NCBI GenBank assembly: GCA_944390725.1
Contig: CALXQU010000001.1
Location: 186,001 to 250,000, forward strand
Direction of reading: 5' to 3'
Origin: an uncultured Spirochaetaceae bacterium
GTDB taxonomy: Bacteria > Spirochaetota > Spirochaetia > Sphaerochaetales > Sphaerochaetaceae
DNA: 64,000 nt
A program made the position numbers and the translations under genes. The notes below the pieces were generated by a model that ran no database searches, was not told the origin of the DNA, and saw only the letters and a program-made list of their open reading frames with translations. This document shows positions 33,870 to 41,806 of this stretch, one piece after another. Numbering within the stretch: the first letter of the stretch is position 1; each line of letters starts with the position of its first letter.

Positions 33870-35641
33870 TCACATCCTCCTGCATCATCTGGATAGAAAC
33901 GCAATTCCAGCATTATTTCCGTCCCCTCTCCTTCCGCGCTGTCTATCGACAAGCCGCAATCATTCCCATAGATAAGATGGATACGGTCCCTTACATTCCT
34001 GAGCCCGATATTATTGAAAGCGCGTTTTGCGAGAAATCCTGGAGACTGGATTTCAGCTATCTTTCCTGGAGGAATCCCTACGCCGTTATCCAGACAGCGT
34101 ATTATAAGCTTATCGCCAAGCTTCCTCGCCGAGATATGGATCCGCAGCTCTTCAATCTGGTCACCGAATCCATGGAAGATGGAATTCTCGACTATGGGCT
34201 GGAGAATCATCTTCGGAATCATTGCCCCTAGGCATATATCGTCAGCATCGCATTCAAGTATTATCACCTTGTCATAGTATCTGTACCGCATCAGGTCAAC
34301 ATAGTTGCCAATGATATCGAGCTCCTCGCTCAACGGGATGAATCGCTGGGGATCCCGCATGGTCATGTTCAGCATCTTAGCAAGGCTTGAGACTATATGG
34401 GCGGCTTCCCTGTCATTCCCCGAATCTATCAGGCATCTGATATTGAACAGGGTATTATTGATGAAATGGGGATTGATCTGTACCTGCAGGAATGAAAGCT
34501 CCATCCTGCGCTTTGCCTCTTCTTCTTCCTTGATATCATCGAGGAGGCTATGGATACGGGCGACTATCGAATTGAACATCCCTGACAGGATCCTCACTTC
34601 CCTGTATTCCGTCATCTCCGGGATGTCGATGAATCCTTCTGAACTGGAGGCCACCATATTATCCATCGTAGCCTGCAGCGGCTTATAGATAATCCGTGAG
34701 AATGCGTACGCGATAACAATCGCGAATGCAGCAAGGACCATGATAACCATCAATACAGGCCAGAGTGACCGTGTTATCCTGCTGAATACCGAAGCCATAT
34801 CCTGCTCGCTCACAACCGTCCATCCGGTCTCAGGATCATTGAAGACACTCATCAGCACAGTCGTGGCATTCTTGTGGACTATGCTGCTGCCATTCCTGCC
34901 ATATGACTGGAAGAATGCCGGCATATAATAGAGATTCATCCCAATCAGCGTCATATTCGAATGGCTGATTATCTTGCCATCGGAATCTATGAAATAAACA
35001 GTATTGTCATTATCGGAGACCTCTGAATAGATATTGCTGAGCGTTGATTCGCTGGTACAGATAAGAACGGTGCCGACAGGATTCCTGTCATTGTCCTTCA
35101 GGGTATAGCCATATGTGAGTTCCGGTATTACGGACGAATCGGTATATGAATAAAGGATTGTCCAGAAAGGTTCATCTGCAGGATTTATGAAATTGCTTAT
35201 ATACCAATATGAATTCCTTATCTCCCTTATCCGGTCTTCCATATTATCCGGAGAATAGCCGAACAGGAAAGTAGAGCCATCACGCATTATTATCATGATG
35301 CGGAAATCCATTCCGCCCCTTGAGAGGATCTCCATATCAGAAGACACTGACTCTTCGATGATGCGGTCAAACTCCGCAGGTATTTCCCCATCTGAGAAGC
35401 CATCATTCCCGAATCCCAGCACGGCGTCCTGGACTTTATCGGAAAGGTAAAGGGAGAAATCATGGACAATCCTGCTCCGTTCCATCATCTGCTGGATTAC
35501 ATCAAGGCTGCTATCCTTCATGGTATTGAGCATCAGGCTGAACATGATGGCAAAAATGCAGACTGCAGCAGAGGAGAATACAACAAGGACGACCCCAAGC
35601 ATCGTCCCTGTTGAAATAGATTGCAGTGATTTCTCCCTCAT
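33866..35641 (-). CDS. YesM-type sensor histidine kinase
   Basis: A membrane sensor kinase of 591 residues. One span near residues 12-38, an extracytoplasmic sensing region of about 250 residues with Cache-like character, and a second span (LWPVLMVIMVLAAFAIVIAYAF near residue 295) are followed by a HAMP-like linker, the His_kinase domain with the phosphoacceptor His in QINPHFINNTLFNIR and a HATPase domain (LQPIVENSIFHGF; DNGVGIPPGK). The ligand should be perceived in the periplasm. It lies 31 nt after the sulfatase gene on the same strand. TAGAAT ends 6 nt before its ATG, so an internal leaderless promoter is possible. Confidence 0.92.
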   Translation of the reverse strand: MREKSLQSISTGTMLGVVLVVFSSAAVCIFAIMFSLMLNTMKDSSLDVIQQMMERSRIVHDFSLYLSDKVQDAVLGFGNDGFSDGEIPAEFDRIIEESVSSDMEILSRGGMDFRIMIIMRDGSTFLFGYSPDNMEDRIREIRNSYWYISNFINPADEPFWTILYSYTDSSVIPELTYGYTLKDNDRNPVGTVLICTSESTLSNIYSEVSDNDNTVYFIDSDGKIISHSNMTLIGMNLYYMPAFFQSYGRNGSSIVHKNATTVLMSVFNDPETGWTVVSEQDMASVFSRITRSLWPVLMVIMVLAAFAIVIAYAFSRIIYKPLQATMDNMVASSSEGFIDIPEMTEYREVRILSGMFNSIVARIHSLLDDIKEEEEAKRRMELSFLQVQINPHFINNTLFNIRCLIDSGNDREAAHIVSSLAKMLNMTMRDPQRFIPLSEELDIIGNYVDLMRYRYYDKVIILECDADDICLGAMIPKMILQPIVENSIFHGFGDQIEELRIHISARKLGDKLIIRCLDNGVGIPPGKIAEIQSPGFLAKRAFNNIGLRNVRDRIHLIYGNDCGLSIDSAEGEGTEIMLELRFYPDDAGGCE

Positions 35642-35672
35642 TCTTCCATTCTACCATCCTGCAGGAGCAGAA

Positions 35673-37091
35673 TCAGCCGACCTCGTTCTTATCATACATA
35701 GCGGCAATATACGGATGGTTCTCATCGAATTCCGTCAGAGGACGGGCATTATCTACCTTGCCTATAGAGCGGACCTCCGTTCCTTTCCGGCCAGTGAATG
35801 CATCGCCAAGTTCTACCCTTCCCTTCTCGATTTCCTTCATGATCATCTCTACGATATCCGGATGCTGCTCGTATACGTTATTGCTTTCCGATGGATCATC
35901 ATCAAGGTCATAAAGCTCATACACAGGGGAATCATCATCAATCACAGGGGCAGGAATAACGGAGGCATCCTTCTCCTTCTCTTCCATTCCTCTTGATACC
36001 CTTGGCTTTGCTACATGGAGCTTCCACTTGCCGACCCTGCATGCTTCAAGGGTATTGCATAGATAGTAAAGGAAGACGTTCCTGCTGGATTTATCCGTCC
36101 TTCCGAGCATAAGGTCTGAAAGGTCGATACCGTCAATCTTGTTCTTTCCGGAAGGCGATGTCCCAGCTATCGCCGCCAGGGATGGAAGCAGGTCCATTCC
36201 CGTAATCAGCTCATTGCTCTCACCCGGCTTTACATGGTTATGCCAATGAACGATGAATGGAACGCGCTGCCCGCCCTCATAGGTCTCCCTCTTGCCTCCT
36301 CTCAGGATTCCGTTGCTCTCTCCGAAATCATTCCTTGAACCATTATCGGAAGTGAAGATTATCAGCGTATCGTCATAAATCCCGAAATCCTTGAGAGCCT
36401 GGACAATAGCACCAGTCGACCAATCGATTGACATAACACAGGCACCATAATCTCCATTGCGTGATTTCTTGACGAACTCCATGGAGGCGAACAGAGGCAG
36501 ATGGACATGCATATGGCCAAGATAAAGGAAGAATGGATTATCCCTGTTCCTCCTGATGAATTCGATTGAGCGCTCTGTATACCGTTCGGTTATGGATCTC
36601 TGGTCCGGCTGCTGCTCGATGACATCGCATCCATGCACAAGAGGAAGCGGAGGGAACTGCTTGTTCTTCTCGTTGATTCCCATATCGTTGCTGAACGGGA
36701 TTCCATAGTAATCATCGAATCCATGGCTTGTAGGCAGGAACGGAGGCTGGTCGCCGCAGTGCCACTTGCCCACATGCATAGTAGCATACCCGGCCCTCTT
36801 AAGGACATCGGCTATTGTTTCCTCCCCTTCGGCCATGCCTATATCGAAACCAGGAAAAAGCACTATCTCGCCATGGAAATCGCCAAAGCTGATCCTAGGA
36901 GGATAGCATCCTGTCAGCATCCCACCCCTTGAAGGAGTACATATCGCACTGGGCATATAGAAATCATTGAACTTGAGTCCTTCTTCCGCCAGCTTGTCGA
37001 TATACGGCGTATCATTCTTCCGGGATCCATAGCACCCGAGATCACCATATCCGAGATCATCGCAGTTGATCAGTATTATGTTCGGCTTCAT
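35673..37091 (-). CDS. sulfatase, Cys-type, no signal peptide
   Basis: A formylglycine-dependent type I sulfatase of 472 residues. The metal-binding Asp pair is Asp11-Asp12 in INCDDLGYGDLG and the modification motif is Cys51-Thr-Pro-Ser-Arg followed by GGMLTG, the C-x-P-S-R signature. Further family stretches are GKWHCGDQPPFLP near residue 107 and IIFTSDNGSRNDFGESNG near residue 245. No signal peptide is visible, so it should act on sulfate esters already taken into the cytoplasm. In an anaerobe the Cys would need an anSME-type maturase; none is in the window. It sits 3 nt after the second ATPase gene of an importer, implying that the importer delivers its substrate. Confidence 0.92.
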   Translation of the reverse strand: MKPNIILINCDDLGYGDLGCYGSRKNDTPYIDKLAEEGLKFNDFYMPSAICTPSRGGMLTGCYPPRISFGDFHGEIVLFPGFDIGMAEGEETIADVLKRAGYATMHVGKWHCGDQPPFLPTSHGFDDYYGIPFSNDMGINEKNKQFPPLPLVHGCDVIEQQPDQRSITERYTERSIEFIRRNRDNPFFLYLGHMHVHLPLFASMEFVKKSRNGDYGACVMSIDWSTGAIVQALKDFGIYDDTLIIFTSDNGSRNDFGESNGILRGGKRETYEGGQRVPFIVHWHNHVKPGESNELITGMDLLPSLAAIAGTSPSGKNKIDGIDLSDLMLGRTDKSSRNVFLYYLCNTLEACRVGKWKLHVAKPRVSRGMEEKEKDASVIPAPVIDDDSPVYELYDLDDDPSESNNVYEQHPDIVEMIMKEIEKGRVELGDAFTGRKGTEVRSIGKVDNARPLTEFDENHPYIAAMYDKNEVG

Positions 37092-37094
37092 CTC

Positions 37095-37841
37095 TCACCA
37101 CCATTTTATCAGATCCGTGACTTCCATACGGAGCTTCACGAAATCTGGATCGATTACGCTACGAGGACGAGGCAGGGTATTCTCTATCCTTTCCTTGATC
37201 GTAGTGGGCTTATTCGTAAGCACCAGTATATTCTCGCTGAGATATACGGCTTCCTCGATATTATGTGTTATGAAGATAACCGTCGTACCGAGCTCCTTCC
37301 AAAGCGAGATGAGCTCATCCTCAAGCTTGAATCTCAGCTCTATATCAAGCTGTCCGTATGGCTCATCCATCAGAAGCAGCTCTGGTTTCGTGGCAAATGC
37401 CCTCGCGATGACGACTCTCTGCAGCATGGATGCCGACAGCTCCCTAGGATAATAGGATGCGAAATCACTCAGCCCCACCATCTCAAGGACCTTCTCTACC
37501 GCCTCCTTCCTTTCTGCCTTCGGAACCCGCTTTATACGCAGCCCATACTCGACATTCTCATAGACCGTATACCATTCCATAGTCGACTGCTCCTGGAATA
37601 TATACGAGATATTGTTCCTGCGGAGATCCACGGGAGAGCCATCGAGGAGGATTTCCCCGGAAGTCGGCTCGTACAGCTTCGTAACGCTATTCAGGAAAGT
37701 CGTCTTGCCGCAGCCTGTAGGGCCGACAACACAGAGGAACTCCCCATCATGGACATCAAAGCTCACATCATCAAGGACCTTCAAGTCCCCGAAATCCTTA
37801 TAAAGATGCCTGACCTGCAGCTTTACCTTTCTTTCCGGCAT
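37095..37841 (-). CDS. NitT/TauT-type ABC transporter ATPase B, degenerate signature motif
   Basis: ATPase subunit of a nitrate/sulfonate/taurine-type importer, 248 residues from the ATG at 37841, which has GAGGAG about 6 nt upstream. Walker A GPTGCGKTT (40-48), Q-loop Gln83, Walker B LLLMDE (155-160) and H-loop His193 in ITHNIEEAV are intact. The ABC signature, normally LSGGM/Q, reads LSASM at residues 135-139. The next gene encodes a second, different ATPase with a normal signature but an altered H-loop, so the two probably form a heterodimer under two distinct permeases. Substrate is inferred from the adjacent sulfatase. Confidence 0.92.
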   Translation of the reverse strand: MPERKVKLQVRHLYKDFGDLKVLDDVSFDVHDGEFLCVVGPTGCGKTTFLNSVTKLYEPTSGEILLDGSPVDLRRNNISYIFQEQSTMEWYTVYENVEYGLRIKRVPKAERKEAVEKVLEMVGLSDFASYYPRELSASMLQRVVIARAFATKPELLLMDEPYGQLDIELRFKLEDELISLWKELGTTVIFITHNIEEAVYLSENILVLTNKPTTIKERIENTLPRPRSVIDPDFVKLRMEVTDLIKWW

Positions 37842-37851
37842 GATAATCTCC

Positions 37852-38628
37852 TCATAATGTGCTGTCCATCTGCTTGGTAATCTCGTCACGGAGAAGGAGG
37901 AAGTCCCTTGAGGTATAATCACGTGGCCTAGGGAGATCTATCCTATATTCCTTTTTCACATGAGAAGGACAGTTAGTCAGGAGGATGATGCGATCGGCAA
38001 GGAAGACAGCCTCCTCGATATTATTCGTAACGAATACTACCGTCTTCTTCTCCGTCTCCCATATCCTTGCAATCTCATCCTGCATCATGTATCTTGTCTG
38101 GGCATCAAGGGCACTGAATGGCTCATCCATGAAAAGGACCTTCGGGTCATTGCAGTATGCCCTGGCAATGCCTACCCTCTGCTTCATGCCGCCAGACAGC
38201 CTGTTGATGTATGCATCCTCGAATCCCTCAAGCCCTACAAGCTTGATGAAATAATCGGATCTTTCCATCCACTCATCCCTGGGAACGCCCCTGGCCTTCA
38301 GCCCATATGCGACATTCCCCCGTACGGTAAGCCATGGGAAAAGAGCCATCGCCTGGAATACTACACCTCGTTCCGGGGCAGGCCTCTGCACTATCTCGCC
38401 ATCGCAGTACACTGTTCCCGAGGTAGGAACATCAAGACCGGAAAGAATATTCATCAGCGTCGTCTTCCCACACTGTCCAGGGCCGAACAGCACGACGAAT
38501 TCGTTCTCGCTTACCGAGAGGTCTATATCCTCAAGGACGGTCTTCTCACCTCGCTTTGATGAAAAGCGCTTACAGATCTTCCTTCCCTCTATGACAGGAA
38601 TCAGTTTTCCCTTACTGTCCATCTGCAT
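37852..38628 (-). CDS. NitT/TauT-type ABC transporter ATPase A, H-loop His replaced
   Basis: Second ATPase subunit, 258 residues from the ATG at 38628, which has GGAGGG 6 nt upstream and overlaps the permease end by 28 nt. Walker A is GPGQCGKTT (49-57), Q-loop Gln92, signature LSGGM (144-148) and Walker B VLFMDE (164-169). The switch His that normally follows VT in the H-loop is Asn202 (FVTNNIEEAV); the codon is AAT, two substitutions from CAT/CAC being unnecessary as one base change suffices. Family and context indicate a sulfonate/sulfate-ester importer. The defect is complementary to that of the partner ATPase. Confidence 0.92.
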   Translation of the reverse strand: MQMDSKGKLIPVIEGRKICKRFSSKRGEKTVLEDIDLSVSENEFVVLFGPGQCGKTTLMNILSGLDVPTSGTVYCDGEIVQRPAPERGVVFQAMALFPWLTVRGNVAYGLKARGVPRDEWMERSDYFIKLVGLEGFEDAYINRLSGGMKQRVGIARAYCNDPKVLFMDEPFSALDAQTRYMMQDEIARIWETEKKTVVFVTNNIEEAVFLADRIILLTNCPSHVKKEYRIDLPRPRDYTSRDFLLLRDEITKQMDSTL

Positions 38629-39392
38629 AAACGGCCCTCCAGTTCCCTCATCATCACAGCCAGGATGAATCCGACTATTCCAATACCTACGATACCGACT
38701 AGACTCTGGGTCACGTTGTTCGTATCCATGCTTGAGATGATTATCCAGCCAACACCTTCGCTGCTCCTTATCATCTCTGCCGCAACGACAGTCGCCCATG
38801 ATGCGGAAAGAGCTACCTGGAGACCTGAGAATATATACGGAACCGAATACGGGAGCACGATTGTCCTGAAGATATACTTCTTGTCAGCTCCAAGCATCTC
38901 ACCGCATTTCAGGAGAAGCGGATCGACGGACTTCGCTCCTGAGATAGAGTTCAGGACTACCGGCACGAATGCCGCGAGGAAGATTATGAACCATTTCGAT
39001 CCTTCTCCTATTCCGAACCAGACAATCGAGATAGGAATCCAGGCAATAGGCGGGATAGGCCTTATCATCTCGTATAATGGCCTAAGGAATGAATTCACGT
39101 ATCTGAACCATCCCATCGCGATTCCGATGACTATACCAAGGACGGAACCCACAATATATGCAGGAAGCACCCTATAAAGGGACCAGAGTATGTGACCAGG
39201 CATAGTGTATTTGCCAATCGGGACAAAGAAGCTCTGGATGAATTCATAGATGACCTTCCCGGGGCCAGGCATGACTATGCCTATATCGCTTGTCCTTACC
39301 CCGAAAGCCCATATACAGAGGAAAACACATACGGAAATAAGGCCATACACGCTATCCTTGGCTAATTGCTTAAGCTTCTTCGTATCCATCAT
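38601..39392 (-). CDS. NitT/TauT-type ABC transporter permease A
   Basis: Inner-membrane permease of the SsuC/TauC family, 263 residues with about six hydrophobic segments. The family regions MPGPGKVIYEFI near residue 40, RPIPPIAWIPISIVWFGIGEGSKWFIIFLAAFVPVVLN near residue 110 and GADKKYIFRTIVLPYSVPYIFSGLQVALSASW near residue 170 (permease loop contacting the ATPase) are all present. Its start overlaps the preceding permease gene by 4 bp (ATGA). It is one of two different permeases in this operon, so the channel is likely a heterodimer. Confidence 0.93.
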   Translation of the reverse strand: MMDTKKLKQLAKDSVYGLISVCVFLCIWAFGVRTSDIGIVMPGPGKVIYEFIQSFFVPIGKYTMPGHILWSLYRVLPAYIVGSVLGIVIGIAMGWFRYVNSFLRPLYEMIRPIPPIAWIPISIVWFGIGEGSKWFIIFLAAFVPVVLNSISGAKSVDPLLLKCGEMLGADKKYIFRTIVLPYSVPYIFSGLQVALSASWATVVAAEMIRSSEGVGWIIISSMDTNNVTQSLVGIVGIGIVGFILAVMMRELEGRLCRWTVREN

Positions 39393-40165
39393 TTACGCCC
39401 CTTCACCACGAGATGCTCTATGAAAGAGAGGATTATGGAGAGGATGATTCCGCAGATTCCGATTGCAAGCATCCCGACGATGATTATGTCGGTCCTGTAT
39501 ATTCCCCTGGACTGCTGGATCATGAAACCGAGCCCCTTGGTGGATCCCAGAAGCTCAGCAGCGACGATAGCGACCCATGCCGAGCTCAGCGCGACCCTGA
39601 TTCCTGTCATTATGTGCGGCAGTGCCGTAGGGATAGCGACAGTCCAGAGCATCTGCAGCCTCGTAGCCCCGAAAGTACGGGCAACCCACATATGGACTTC
39701 CTTTGACTGCTTGATACCTGTATAGGAATTCAATATGCAGGGAACAACGGCCGAACAGAAGACAACAGCAGCCTTCGATTTGATGCCTATACCGAATATA
39801 ACGATCATCAACGGAATCCATGCTACCCCCGGAATCGGCTTCAGAAGATCGAAAAGCGGCCTGACGAACTTATCTACATTCCGGTTCCATGCCATGAAGA
39901 TCCCAAGCGGAACACCTATGATTATCGCCCAGAGATAACCGGTCAATGCTACCTGCAGGCTTGCAAGCGTATGCTCTATCAAAGTACCGCCATCAGGATT
40001 CTTGTCATGGAATTTCTTGATGAATGAATCCAATACCTTTTCCGGACTTGGCAGGGTCCGCGCAGGAACAAGTTCAAGAACATCCGTACACAGGTACCAT
40101 ATGAAGATAAAAAGCACTATGGACAGGATTGCAAGGCCTGCCGAAATTATCTTTCTCTTATCCAT
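39389..40165 (-). CDS. NitT/TauT-type ABC transporter permease B
   Basis: Second SsuC/TauC-type permease, 258 residues, with six hydrophobic segments. It shows PARTLPSPEKVLDSFI near residue 34, KPIPGVAWIPLMIVIFGIGIKSKAAVVFCSAVVPCILN near residue 108 and the loop FGATRLQMLWTVAIPTALPHIMTGIRVALSSAW near residue 165. It is clearly homologous to, but distinct from, the downstream permease. I start at the ATG 40165 (MDKRK), which has AAGG upstream; a TTG at 40171 is the alternative. The binding-protein gene lies 50 nt upstream. Confidence 0.92.
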   Translation of the reverse strand: MDKRKIISAGLAILSIVLFIFIWYLCTDVLELVPARTLPSPEKVLDSFIKKFHDKNPDGGTLIEHTLASLQVALTGYLWAIIIGVPLGIFMAWNRNVDKFVRPLFDLLKPIPGVAWIPLMIVIFGIGIKSKAAVVFCSAVVPCILNSYTGIKQSKEVHMWVARTFGATRLQMLWTVAIPTALPHIMTGIRVALSSAWVAIVAAELLGSTKGLGFMIQQSRGIYRTDIIIVGMLAIGICGIILSIILSFIEHLVVKGRK

Positions 40166-40215
40166 TTCCAACCTTATTGATTCCTCTGCGGGCGCAGAGG
40201 AATCACATGAACGAA

Positions 40216-41301
40216 TTACTCGGAATAGACCGTAAGATCGAGTCCGTAGATTCCCTCAAGGAAATCAGGCCTCATAGATGCAGCGACATTCGGAAGCATC
40301 TCTGCCTCGATCTTTCCATCAAGTACATAGAAGTCACCCATGCCGACCATAGCAGACCCGAATCTGTATTCAGGCTTGGACATCTCAGCCTTGCCGATAT
40401 AATCCTTGGAATCAAGTTCCTGCTGCATCATATCGCCCGAGTAGTCCTTGCCGTTCTCATTGTAGAAATTGAGCCCGAACTCATAGAGGATCTCATCGTT
40501 TTCCGCGAAGAGGTCAACCACTTCATATGTCACCTCTACGAATTTCCTGACTGCCTCCTCATTATTGTCGACGAATTCCTTCCTGCCGATCATTCCATCA
40601 TCGATGGTGACTCCGGAAACATCCGTGATATCTGCGACTTCGACAAACCCTGCAGCCTCAAGCTCGAAATTGTACGGAGGACCACCGCATGCTATCGCAT
40701 CGCCCTCTCCCATCTTGAACGCCTGCACAGCCGGACCTCTGTCCATATTGAGGATAGAGATATCGTTTCCGGTCAACCCGAAGCACTGAGCCCAGCAGAC
40801 AGCCTCAAACTGATCTGTCGTTCCAAGAGAGCCAAGTATCGTAATCCCTTCCACGGTTTCCTTGCTGCCATATACTTCCGGCTTATCAGGAAGGACCTGA
40901 TAATCAAGTATCGGGCTGTCTGGCCTTACATAGACGCCAAGGCCATCCGATGTCCTGACATAATCGCCGAGCCAATAGCAATCACCCGCGGCAAGCGCGA
41001 ATACGCCAGCACCACCTGTTCCTGCAAGATCTATCTGCTCTGCCGCAAGTGCCTCATTGATAGGCGCTCCGGTAGGGAACAGTATCAGCTCGACATCAAG
41101 GCCTGCCTCCTCATACATGCCATTGACAAGCGCGTACTGAATAGGAACACCAATATGATTAGGCATCGTTCCAACGCGGATCCTTGTTCCGCCATCACCG
41201 CCTGCAGAATCAGCAGACTCGCCAGAGCCACCTGCCAATGCGAAGGATAGAGCAAGGCAGAGAATCATGGATAATGCTATGAAACGTCTGTGAATATTCA
41301 T
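40216..41301 (-). CDS. NitT/TauT-type ABC transporter substrate-binding protein
   Basis: Periplasmic binding protein of the NMT1/SsuA group, 361 residues. A signal peptide MNIHRRFIALSMILCLALSFALA precedes a Gly/Ser/Asp linker. The mature part has IRVGTMPNHIGVPIQYALVNGMYEEAGLDVELILF near residue 40 and INEALAAEQIDLAGTGGAGVFALAAGD near residue 80, the two halves of the ligand cleft in this family. AAGGAG lies 9 nt before the ATG at 41301; frames upstream to 41346 have no signal peptide at their start. It is the first gene of the probable eight-gene sulfatase operon. Ligand unknown; a sulfonate or sulfate ester is inferred. Confidence 0.9.
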   Translation of the reverse strand: MNIHRRFIALSMILCLALSFALAGGSGESADSAGGDGGTRIRVGTMPNHIGVPIQYALVNGMYEEAGLDVELILFPTGAPINEALAAEQIDLAGTGGAGVFALAAGDCYWLGDYVRTSDGLGVYVRPDSPILDYQVLPDKPEVYGSKETVEGITILGSLGTTDQFEAVCWAQCFGLTGNDISILNMDRGPAVQAFKMGEGDAIACGGPPYNFELEAAGFVEVADITDVSGVTIDDGMIGRKEFVDNNEEAVRKFVEVTYEVVDLFAENDEILYEFGLNFYNENGKDYSGDMMQQELDSKDYIGKAEMSKPEYRFGSAMVGMGDFYVLDGKIEAEMLPNVAASMRPDFLEGIYGLDLTVYSE

Positions 41302-41387
41302 ATCCAACACTCCTTTTTCAATGATTATCAGAGCAGGTAGAACCATTAGCCATAAAACGATCTGACAGGTTTTTTAATTTTTTTGAC

Positions 41388-41410
41388 ATAAGCAGGTGGC
41401 TACTGCTTAT
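41388..41410. promoter_or_regulatory. inverted repeat in the gap between the sulfatase and rhamnose operons
   Basis: Perfect 8-bp arms ATAAGCAG/CTGCTTAT separated by 7 nt, overlapping a consensus TTGACA at 41383-41388. It could be an operator for either divergent operon. The rest of the gap (41302-41452) shows no gene. Confidence 0.4.
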
Positions 41411-41452
41411 AGCTGAGATTACCTTTCATCAGGAAATATCAAGAGAAATCAT

Positions 41453-41481
41453 TTGCCGCAGCTACGTCTGCGGCTTATCCT
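41453..41481 (+). promoter_or_regulatory. leaderless rhaM promoter with a palindrome filling the spacer
   Basis: TTGCCG (41453-41458), 17 nt, TATCCT (41476-41481); the ATG at 41489 is 7 nt beyond. Arms GCCGCAG (41455-41461) and CTGCGGC (41468-41474) form a 20-bp palindrome between and over the promoter boxes, an ideal repressor site. Confidence 0.6.
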
Positions 41482-41488
41482 TCTCACT

Positions 41489-41806
41489 ATGGAAAGAAGG
41501 GAAGCATTCAAGATGCATCTCAAGCCGGGATGCAAGGAAGAATACAGGAAAAGGCACAGCGAGCTCTGGCCTGAGGTCAGGAAGGTCCTCAAGGAAGCCG
41601 GTGTCTATGACTATTCAATCTACCTGGATGAGGAGACTGGCACGCTCTTCGCGTTCCAGAAGACCAGCGGCGAGGCAGGCAGCCAGGACCTGGGTTCCGA
41701 GGAGGCTATCAGGAAGTGGTGGCACTACATGGCACCCCTGATGGAAGTCAATGAGGACGAGAGTCCCGTCTCCATTCCGCTCGAGGAGATGTTCCACCTA
41801 GATTAG
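41489..41806 (+). CDS. rhaM: L-rhamnose mutarotase
   Basis: Catalyses exchange of alpha and beta anomers of L-rhamnose, feeding rhamnose isomerase. The 105-residue protein matches RhaM throughout: FKMHLKPGCKEEYRKRHSELWPEV with the catalytic His near residue 22, DYSIYLDEETGTLFA near residue 45, WWHYMAPLM near residue 78 and SPVSIPLEEMFHLD at the end. I begin at ATG 41489 because RhaM homologues start there and the promoter ends 7 nt upstream; there is no ribosome-binding site. The 3' end overlaps the AraC regulator gene by 9 bp on the other strand, and rhaB follows beyond that regulator. Confidence 0.92.
   Translation: MERREAFKMHLKPGCKEEYRKRHSELWPEVRKVLKEAGVYDYSIYLDEETGTLFAFQKTSGEAGSQDLGSEEAIRKWWHYMAPLMEVNEDESPVSIPLEEMFHLD

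Noticed and set aside
39389..40165. The two permeases as a recent gene duplication
   Set aside because: They share only family-level similarity; an old divergence or separate recruitment is more likely.
32427..41301. Sulfatase operon as a recent horizontal acquisition
   Set aside because: It looks more AT-rich at third positions than the purine operon, but I cannot compute composition, and no integrase, tRNA end or direct repeats flank it.
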